Assembly: GCA_030614035.1 (NCBI GenBank) | Contig: JAUWKW010000043.1 | Span: 1 to 9,016, forward strand | From: Chromatiales bacterium | Lineage (GTDB): Bacteria; Pseudomonadota; Gammaproteobacteria; Steroidobacterales; GCA-2729495 | DNA length: 9,016 nucleotides | Direction: 5' to 3' | Shown: positions 1-5,579 of the stretch, piece after piece | How positions within the stretch are numbered: the first letter of the stretch is position 1 | Layout of the letters: every line of letters begins with the position of its first letter | Notes under the pieces: model-generated | Told to the model about the DNA's origin: nothing | What the model saw: the letters and a program-made list of their open reading frames with translations, nothing else | Databases searched by the model: none | Program-made: the position numbers and the translations under genes

Positions 1-1356
1 AAACCCACTATAGGCCTGATCAGCAGTCTGCCAATGTCCGGCGGTTTTGATCCGACGACACAACAGCCGCGAGAACCCTGGGCTATCGCCACGCAGATAC
101 AGCAACTGTTCGATCTTCGAACGCTGGTTTCCGCGACCCAAGTCATCGATTCGGATTTTGACCTGCTGATGGTGGTTCACCCAAAGAATCTCTCGCCTGC
201 AACGCTGTATGCAATCGACCAATACATACTTGGCGGCGGACGAGCCATTTTGTTTGTTGATCCTTACGCCGAAGCGGATGTGCCCCCGCCGGACCCCGCA
301 AATCCGGCCGCGGCGATGATGGCCAACCGCTCATCCAACCTTCAGGAAATGCTAGATGCCTGGGGCATCAGCGTTCCGGGCAACGAGGTTATAGGCGACG
401 ATCTTTATGCGCTGCAGGTCAGCGGGCCCGACCAGCGGCCGATCCGCCACCTTGGATATCTTGGTATCGACTCTACTGGCCTGGATCGGACAGAGGTCAT
501 AACGACGGACCTGGAAAACATCATTGTCGGGTACGTCGGGCACATTATTGCCGAGGAGAACGAAAATCTCGCGGTAACTCCGTTAATCGTGTCCAGTGAC
601 CGCGCGGGACCCATCGATGCAACAAGCATAGGTTTTATGTCTGACCCGGCCATGCTGCGCAATTCGTTCACCGCGTCTGGCGAGCAATACGTTATTGCGG
701 CAAGGATTACCGGGACTGTCGAGACTGCATTCCCCGACGGTCCACCAGATATCCCGGAAGCAGCAGGGGCATCGTTCGGTTCAGATGAGCAGCTACTCGT
801 TTCCGAAAGCCCGATCAACGTCATATTAGTCGCCGACACTGACATTCTGACGGATCGGTTCTGGGTACAGGTACAAACGTTTCTGGGGCAGAGAATTGCC
901 ACAGCATTTGCAAGCAATGGAAATTTTGTCATCAATGCTCTCGAAAACCTTACCGGCAGCAGTGACCTTATTGGAATGCGGAGTCGGGAAAGCTACAGCC
1001 GGCCCTTTACGCGGGTAATGGACCTGCGTCGCCAGGCCGAAAACGAATTTCGGTTGACCGAACAGCGTCTGCAGCAGGAACTGCGCGACACAGAGGCGAA
1101 GCTGGGCGAGTTGAAGGCGACCCGGAGTGAGGGCAGCACGTTGATACTGAGCCCGGAACAAGTGGCTGAACTCGATCGCTTTAAGCAAGAGCGGCTGCGC
1201 GTTCGCAAGGAACTTCGACAAGTCCAGCGCGGCCTTGATCAGGATATTGAGGATCTCGGTTCGCGCCTTAAGGCCATCAACATCGGTTTGGTTCCGCTGT
1301 TGATCGTGATCGGTAGTTTTTTGTCGTTTCTGATTCGCCGACGCAAGCCCTCCTGA
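1..1356 (+). CDS. GldG-like ABC transporter auxiliary protein, 5'-partial
   Basis: The reading frame is open to the left edge: eleven codons before the first ATG (base 34) translate as KPTIGLISSLP, which fits the family, so the true start lies outside the window. At least 451 residues are present. Seen: a Rossmann-like segment with alternating strands (DFDLLMVVHPKNLS, then GGRAILFVDPYAEAD at about bases 235-285), a predicted coiled coil rich in E/R/Q/L (about 1009-1260), and one C-terminal membrane helix (about 1276-1338) ending in RRRKPS. This is the arrangement of GldG/ABC_transp_aux proteins, periplasmic domains anchored by a C-terminal helix that accompany an ABC ATPase and permease. Those partners would be expected just upstream, outside the window. 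The stop is 6 bases before the DUF4340 gene. In Bacteroidetes GldG belongs to the gliding apparatus. In other phyla the substrate is not established, so no transport specificity is claimed. Confidence 0.85.
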   Translation, partial: KPTIGLISSLPMSGGFDPTTQQPREPWAIATQIQQLFDLRTLVSATQVIDSDFDLLMVVHPKNLSPATLYAIDQYILGGGRAILFVDPYAEADVPPPDPANPAAAMMANRSSNLQEMLDAWGISVPGNEVIGDDLYALQVSGPDQRPIRHLGYLGIDSTGLDRTEVITTDLENIIVGYVGHIIAEENENLAVTPLIVSSDRAGPIDATSIGFMSDPAMLRNSFTASGEQYVIAARITGTVETAFPDGPPDIPEAAGASFGSDEQLLVSESPINVILVADTDILTDRFWVQVQTFLGQRIATAFASNGNFVINALENLTGSSDLIGMRSRESYSRPFTRVMDLRRQAENEFRLTEQRLQQELRDTEAKLGELKATRSEGSTLILSPEQVAELDRFKQERLRVRKELRQVQRGLDQDIEDLGSRLKAINIGLVPLLIVIGSFLSFLIRRRKPS

Positions 1357-1362
1357 CCTGCC

Positions 1363-2460
1363 ATGCACCGCAAGACGCTGATCGCTTTGCTGACGCTCGC
1401 AGCTCTGCTGATACTGGCAGTGTCACTGACAAACCTGTCAAAGCAGCTGGGCGGTGATGTCAATCAGCTGCTGGTGCCGGCGCTGGAGGCGCAGTTGAAC
1501 GACGTGGCCAGCGTGCGCGTGGTTGGCGCAGGCGATCAGGCAATTGCGACCTTGTCACGGGCAGAGAGCGCCTGGGAGCTTGCTGAGAAATCGGGTTATC
1601 GCGCGGACATCGGGCGCATTCGCAGCAATTTGATCGCGTTGGCGCGCGCAAGAATTATTGAGCAGAAAACTGCCAACCCCGAGTACTTCGAACGCCTGGG
1701 TGTAGAAACGATCGCCGGCGAATCTGCCAGCGGTGTGCTGATTGAACTGGATGGCCTGGCCGAACCGGTCAGTATCATTATTGGGGATACGGGCATTGGT
1801 GGCGACTACGCCTACGTGCGCGAGGCCGGTGAAAATCAAAGCTGGCTGGTCAACGGTGCTTTTGATCTGCCGACCGAAACAATCGACTGGGTGGATCGGG
1901 AAATGCTCGACATCCCAACCGCGCGGATACGTGCAGTCACCATCACACATCAGGATGGTGAAGTGCTTCGAATTGAAAAAGCCACGGCGGCGGACCCGAA
2001 TTTCGTGGTGCCGGAGATCCCCGACGGCCGCGAATTGAACTATCCAAGCGTCGCCAACGCGATTGCAGGTGTGCTGACCGGGCTCAGTCTCGAAGACGTG
2101 CAGGCCAGTCCTGATCTGGAATCTGCTGAGGCGGCACCGGCAACGATCATGTTTGAGACTTTCGACGGCCTGCTGATCGATGTGACCGCGTACTCACTTA
2201 ACGACGAAACCTGGATTCAGGTAGCTGCGCGGCTTGGCGAACGGCCGACGCCCATTGCTTCCGCAGATACCGATGATGCACCGGATCAAACTGCACCCGA
2301 AGGGTCCGCGATCGGAGATGAAGTCGAGCGGTTGAATGCACGGCTCGGCGGCTGGGCCTACACTGTTGCCAGCTACAAAACCGAACAGCTGCTTAAACGC
2401 ATCGATGATCTGTTGGCACCGGCGAACGATGAACTCCCGCTGCCTGAGAAAAGTGAATAG
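1363..2460 (+). CDS. DUF4340 domain-containing membrane-anchored protein
   Basis: A 365-residue protein. It has an N-terminal membrane anchor (residues about 4-25, KTLIALLTLAALLILAVSLT) followed by a long soluble, acidic region that should face the periplasm. The stretch from about residue 55 to 200 (SRAESAWELAEKSGYRADIG, later ASGVLIELDG and SWLVNGAFDLPTE) follows the DUF4340 pattern of repeated short beta strands with a W-containing motif. ATG 1363 lies 6 bases after the preceding TGA and has no clear Shine-Dalgarno sequence, so translation is probably coupled to the GldG-like gene. DUF4340 genes commonly follow gldG-like genes in ABC export operons, which supports the assignment. The molecular role of the family is unknown. 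The C-terminal about 90 residues are low in conserved-looking features and D/E/A rich. This is the last gene of the plus-strand operon and converges with the methyltransferase gene. Confidence 0.85.
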   Translation: MHRKTLIALLTLAALLILAVSLTNLSKQLGGDVNQLLVPALEAQLNDVASVRVVGAGDQAIATLSRAESAWELAEKSGYRADIGRIRSNLIALARARIIEQKTANPEYFERLGVETIAGESASGVLIELDGLAEPVSIIIGDTGIGGDYAYVREAGENQSWLVNGAFDLPTETIDWVDREMLDIPTARIRAVTITHQDGEVLRIEKATAADPNFVVPEIPDGRELNYPSVANAIAGVLTGLSLEDVQASPDLESAEAAPATIMFETFDGLLIDVTAYSLNDETWIQVAARLGERPTPIASADTDDAPDQTAPEGSAIGDEVERLNARLGGWAYTVASYKTEQLLKRIDDLLAPANDELPLPEKSE

Positions 2461-2476
2461 CAGCTAATCCTACCCG

Positions 2477-2494
2477 CCGGATTGATCTATCCGG
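2477..2494. repeat. Small hairpin between convergent genes
   Basis: Perfect 6-bp inverted repeat CCGGAT-tgatct-ATCCGG in the 54-base gap between the DUF4340 stop and the methyltransferase stop. The position suits a bidirectional terminator. However, the plus-strand hairpin is followed by AAAACC and the minus-strand one by CGGGTAGG, so neither side has the T-run of an intrinsic terminator. It is listed as a hairpin, not a proven terminator. Confidence 0.4.
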
Positions 2495-2514
2495 AAAACC
2501 AACGGACGAACAAG

Positions 2515-3336
2515 CTACGCCGTCGGTTTAACGAACCGCAGCGTAAATCGGTCACTTTCACCGATGGCCAGATACCTGTCCTGATCCTGCTCCTTCAAAC
2601 GCAATGTTGGTGGCAGGGTCCAGACGCCCGGTTCATAGTCCTTGGTATCGTTCGGGTTGGCATTGATTTCCGAGGTTGCATCCAGCACGAAGCCAGCGCG
2701 CTCAGCCAATTCAATCGCATAGTCCTGGTTGACGTAACCGGATGCGGCCTTGGGATCCTGTGCGACGTCTGGATTGCCTCGGTGCTCAACGACACCCAGC
2801 ACCCCACCAGGCTTGAGCGCCCGGTAAATTGCTGAAAATATGCTGTCGGCCGAACCTCGCGGCATCCAGTTGTGGATATTGCGAAACGTAACCACCATAT
2901 CAACTGACTCCGGCGGCGCAATTTCCATAGCGTCGGGAGGCATCAAGACCGTCATTTCGGCGTTCCCATACAACTCCGGGTGAGCCGCAAGCTTGTCCTG
3001 GTAAGCTTTTGCTCCTCGCTGGATAAACTCGATGTCGGATTCAGGGTCCCAATGCGCTGCGTAATACCTCCCCCTTTCATTGACGTACGGGGCGATCACT
3101 TCGGTGTACCAGCCACCTGCAGGCCAGATTTCGACCACATGCGTAGCTTCGGTCAGGCCGAAGAACTCCAGAGTTTCTTGTGGATGCCGGTAGCGATCGC
3201 GTGAACTGTTTGCCTCTGACCGGTGCTCTCCTGCGAGTATCACGTCGAAGTTGCTGCCGTCAGGCGCTTCAACACTACAGGCCGATCCGGCCAGGCCAAT
3301 GGCCAGCACGGTAAGAAAAAGCGTGAATTTCGACAT
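2515..3336 (-). CDS. Exported class I SAM-dependent methyltransferase (COG4798-like)
   Basis: A 273-residue protein. Residues 1-20 form a signal peptide (MSKFTLFLTVLAIGLAGSAC). C20 could be lipidated, but the lipobox GSAC is poor at -3, so ordinary signal-peptidase cleavage is also possible. The mature part has a methyltransferase fold: motif I-like THVVEIWPAGGWYTEV (65-80), an acidic position in YYAAHWDPES (91-100), VDMVVTFRNIHNW (145-157, motif IV region) and ALKPGGVLGVVEHR (173-186, motif post-II). This set of motifs, including the W-P-x-G-G-W form of the glycine loop, is that of the COG4798 'predicted methyltransferase' group, many of which carry signal peptides. The substrate is unknown. 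ATG 3336 is supported by AAGGGGA (3348-3342), 5 bases upstream. The 158 bases up to the preceding gene suggest its own promoter, though none with both boxes is visible. Confidence 0.85.
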   Translation of the reverse strand: MSKFTLFLTVLAIGLAGSACSVEAPDGSNFDVILAGEHRSEANSSRDRYRHPQETLEFFGLTEATHVVEIWPAGGWYTEVIAPYVNERGRYYAAHWDPESDIEFIQRGAKAYQDKLAAHPELYGNAEMTVLMPPDAMEIAPPESVDMVVTFRNIHNWMPRGSADSIFSAIYRALKPGGVLGVVEHRGNPDVAQDPKAASGYVNQDYAIELAERAGFVLDATSEINANPNDTKDYEPGVWTLPPTLRLKEQDQDRYLAIGESDRFTLRFVKPTA

Positions 3337-3494
3337 GGTTTTCCCCTTATGCTTATTGCTTCTTCGGGCAGGCGGCCAGCTTAGTCGATCATTTTGTCAA
3401 TTTCCATCGCCGGACACGGCCCACGGGGCACCGACATCGTCAACGACCAGAATTCCCGATATGACAGGATGATCAACTCGTTATTCGCGCAGGT

Positions 3495-4154
3495 TCAGGC
3501 AAGCTGGGCCGACTGAATATGGCTGACCTTGCCGGGTTGCGGCAATCGGTAGAATGCCCGCAACTCCTGCATCATGTCGCTTGCGACGCGATCGCGAGGG
3601 AAACGGTTCTCGAGGTTGTAGCAGTAACGGCTGGCAAATGAACTGGCACTGCGGTAACGCTCCAGTTCCTGTTCGCTCAGATGCGCATAAAAATTTGTTT
3701 CCTCGAACAACTGCTCGATAATCCTGTGGGCGACGACTTCCCCTGTCTGTTCCTGCAACATAAGACGCGTGCCGACATACTTATCAACTTCTGCCTGCAT
3801 TTCGAGTTCCATTAACGTAACGGGTTTATCCAGGCTGGCATTCCAGGCCAGATAGTTGAAGTGGCTGACGCCTTCGAGGACCGTCCAAAAATCGCCGAGG
3901 TTCTGTCTATGGAGATGGCGGCGGGGGTCAGCGCTGGACAGCCGGACCAGCACCTCTTTATCCAGATACAGCGCAACGTCAAGTGAATCCTCGTTCTGTA
4001 CGATCAAGAGCTTTTCATCGACGTCGTGCTCCGATTTCATTCCGGCCAGATATTCGACCGCCGCCTGATCGGTTACGAGAAAATCATTGACGTCCTCTGG
4101 AACATCGATACCGTATATTCCGCCGAGAAGATTCTGCAAGTGACGCAACAACAT
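3495..4154 (-). CDS. Uncharacterised soluble protein, second gene of a pair
   Basis: A 219-residue protein that I do not recognise as a named family. It has no signal peptide or membrane segment, so it should be cytoplasmic. Visible features: a mixed N-terminal half with an apparent beta pair (KLLIVQNEDSLDVALYLDKE, 48-67), a distinctive conserved-looking centre (NLGDFWTVLEGVSHFNYLAW, 85-104), then a strongly helical charged stretch (about 113-170, LMELEMQAEVDKYV and EQLFEETNFYAHLSEQELER) and a C-terminal SHIQSAQLA tail. ATG 4154 is 12 bases after the stop of the upstream gene, with no good Shine-Dalgarno sequence, so the two are probably co-transcribed and translationally coupled. Codon pattern and the clean open frame argue that it is real. 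Function is unknown; a two-component complex with the upstream product is only inferred from the tight spacing. Confidence 0.75.
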   Translation of the reverse strand: MLLRHLQNLLGGIYGIDVPEDVNDFLVTDQAAVEYLAGMKSEHDVDEKLLIVQNEDSLDVALYLDKEVLVRLSSADPRRHLHRQNLGDFWTVLEGVSHFNYLAWNASLDKPVTLMELEMQAEVDKYVGTRLMLQEQTGEVVAHRIIEQLFEETNFYAHLSEQELERYRSASSFASRYCYNLENRFPRDRVASDMMQELRAFYRLPQPGKVSHIQSAQLA

Positions 4155-4166
4155 CGGTGGTATCGC

Positions 4167-4805
4167 TCAGTGCTGGTAGGCTGTTCGCGCAGACTGCTCG
4201 GGATGAACTCCGAGCTTTCGCAACAAACGCGAGGCTCGCCGGCTCCCTGTTTTTAGCCACACCTCATACAGTCTGAGAATATCGGCGTCGCTCGTTGAGC
4301 GGGCAGCCTCCCTAACTTCGTTCAGCACATCGACGATTGGCTGAAACTTCTCCGCCAGTTCGGCAAACACATCGCCAAAGGCTTCACCACGGTTGGTACC
4401 GCGGACATGCAGCGACAGAGAGTGGTAAGCCCCGCCGCCCATATTGATGTAGTAATCAAGGTCGACTGCTGAACGCTGCAAACTGTCGGCAAAAAATCCC
4501 GAGATAAACAACGCCACGTCGCCCAGTCTTTGCAGACCAAATGCGCGTTGCTCCAAGGTCGATGCCTCCAGGGAATCAGACAGCATCTGGGCCAGGGGTC
4601 TCAGCCGCAAACCTTCGGAAGTTGACTCATACAGGGCTTCCGATCGCGCGAATAGTGTCAGGAGATTAACCACGTAGTGAGAAGTCTGGTGGTCCACACT
4701 CACATTGTTGGCCGACATGGCAGAGTCGACGGAATCGCGGAAAAATTCCCGCAAACTCGTCACCTGGACAAGGTTCTCCGGTAACGGTTGTGACCGTTTC
4801 GTCAT
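4167..4805 (-). CDS. Uncharacterised mostly helical soluble protein, first gene of a pair
   Basis: A 212-residue protein with no recognised family, signal peptide or membrane segment. The sequence looks largely alpha-helical. Recognisable stretches are DHQTSHYVVNLLTLFARSEA (38-57), LQRLGDVALFISGFFADSL (91-109) followed by the glycine-rich DYYINMGGGAYHSL (117-130), and a basic C-terminal segment with GSRRASRLLRKLGV (187-200). ATG 4805 is well supported by AAGGGA (4818-4813), 7 bases upstream. It is followed 12 bases after its stop by the second gene of the pair. Upstream there are 235 gene-free bases holding a CRP-type operator and a TATAAA box in class II geometry, so the pair is probably its own operon, tied to carbon or energy status if that promoter is real. 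The LGDVALFISGFF and MGGGAY motifs are the best handles for a profile search. Confidence 0.75.
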   Translation of the reverse strand: MTKRSQPLPENLVQVTSLREFFRDSVDSAMSANNVSVDHQTSHYVVNLLTLFARSEALYESTSEGLRLRPLAQMLSDSLEASTLEQRAFGLQRLGDVALFISGFFADSLQRSAVDLDYYINMGGGAYHSLSLHVRGTNRGEAFGDVFAELAEKFQPIVDVLNEVREAARSTSDADILRLYEVWLKTGSRRASRLLRKLGVHPEQSARTAYQH

Positions 4806-4822
4806 GTTCGCTTCCCTTCTCG

Positions 4823-4861
4823 TTAAGAGCCGGGCGCTTAAACACCGGCGGCGGCAGCCGC
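4823..4861 (-). other. Two hairpins in the leader of the uncharacterised pair
   Basis: Within the predicted 111-base leader two short inverted repeats follow each other. One is GCGGC-4-GCCGC (4848-4861). The other is TTAAG...CTTAA (4823-4827 with 4837-4841), which is extended inward by a GC/GC step after one mismatch. The second ends 4 bases before the Shine-Dalgarno AAGGGA (4818-4813), so it could affect ribosome access. Short GC-rich stems are common by chance, hence the low confidence. Confidence 0.3.
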
Positions 4862-4922
4862 ATTATTATCGGTTTGTACGGTATCGGCCCGTCTGCTTAG
4901 CTCTCCCAATTTACCTAGTATC

Positions 4923-4928
4923 TTTATA
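4923..4928 (-). promoter_or_regulatory. Predicted -10 box for the uncharacterised pair
   Basis: TATAAA on the minus strand (5 of 6 to TATAAT), read 4928 to 4923. Counting seven bases on gives an A at 4916 as the likely transcription start and a 111-base leader to ATG 4805. There is no recognisable -35 hexamer at 16-18 bases, as expected if activation depends on the operator that occupies that position. Confidence 0.5.
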
Positions 4929-4949
4929 GCGTCCGGCGCGCATTGCCAT

Positions 4950-4965
4950 TGTGACCTCTGTCACG
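4950..4965 (-). promoter_or_regulatory. CRP-type operator, class II position
   Basis: Reads CGTGA-N6-TCACA on the minus strand (TGTGA-cctctg-TCACG on plus), 9 of 10 to the CRP consensus TGTGA-N6-TCACA. The inner GTGAC-ctct-GTCAC is a perfect 5-bp palindrome. Its centre, between 4957 and 4958, is exactly -41.5 relative to the start at 4916 predicted from the TATAAA box. This is the standard spacing of class II CRP-activated promoters, where CRP overlaps the -35 region. The only downstream genes in this orientation are the uncharacterised pair at 4805 and 4154. A related CRP/FNR-family regulator could bind instead of CRP. Confidence 0.6.
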
Positions 4966-5040
4966 CTTGTTAGCTTCTCCCGCATGCCCGATCGTTCTAT
5001 AAATCTTCAAATAGAGCCTGTTTGCCCCTCGCAACATTGA

Positions 5041-5547
5041 TCAATCCACGGCATCGTCGCCGGGTACCGCCAGCCCATCTGGCAGCGTTTGGATCTCCTC
5101 CAGCATCCGAATATAGCCGTCCGGCAGCTCGTGCATGGTCGCACCGGCAACCACGAACTCGTGATACCAGGATTCAGGAAGCAAGCTGTCATCAATTGCA
5201 GATGGCCGGGCTATATACGCGAAAGCCTCAAAGGTCCGACTGGTGTTCAGCCCGTTCACCTCGAGTCGGGTACGCCGGTAATCCGGTCCCTCGACGCCAT
5301 CGAGTCTTGCTGCTTCCGTAGACAGGATCTCGTACACCACGCCGAACACTTGACCGTCAGCGCTTGGAACGATGTTGCATTTCGCGGATCCATCACGACC
5401 ATGCTTGTGAAATCGTAAATCGTACTGGATCAGCGACGCTGGCTCACAGCTTACTGCCGAAGGGACACGGCTCAGCATCCTCGGGACATGCATGTTTGAA
5501 CCATAAGCAAAATAGTGAATGCGCGCTGGATTGGGAGAGCCTGACAC
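5041..5547 (-). CDS. Gamma-glutamylcyclotransferase-fold protein (GGCT/AIG2-like)
   Basis: Family features are clear: the N-terminal substrate-loop motif YFAYGSNM (residues 12-19 from the start used here), the strand GQVFGVVYEI (65-74), and LDGVEGPDYRRTRLEV (83-98), whose E86 in LDxxEG matches the family's catalytic acid. Active members convert gamma-glutamyl amino acids to 5-oxoproline plus the free amino acid. The exact substrate cannot be read from sequence. The start is uncertain: I chose GTG 5547, which gives 168 residues, the usual size, and puts YFAYGSNM near the N-terminus. The frame stays open upstream to a GTG at 5631, but that would overlap the sheath gene by 52 bases and add 28 residues without family likeness. 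A TTG at 5583 overlaps the sheath stop. No candidate has a convincing Shine-Dalgarno sequence. The gene follows the tail-sheath gene by about 32 bases, so they are probably co-transcribed. Confidence 0.82.
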   Translation of the reverse strand: MSGSPNPARIHYFAYGSNMHVPRMLSRVPSAVSCEPASLIQYDLRFHKHGRDGSAKCNIVPSADGQVFGVVYEILSTEAARLDGVEGPDYRRTRLEVNGLNTSRTFEAFAYIARPSAIDDSLLPESWYHEFVVAGATMHELPDGYIRMLEEIQTLPDGLAVPGDDAVD

Positions 5548-5579
5548 CAGAATACGATCATCCCAAATATCGTAAACAA

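Noticed and set aside
2461..2514. Intrinsic bidirectional terminator between the convergent genes
   Set aside because: The 6-bp hairpin is present but no T-run follows it on either strand. It is kept only as a hairpin.
3395..3400. Perfect TTGACA on the minus strand upstream of the methyltransferase gene, a possible -35 box
   Set aside because: At 16-18 bases downstream the sequence is GC-rich (around GGCCGC) and nothing resembles a -10; the nearest TAAGCT is only 11 bases away.
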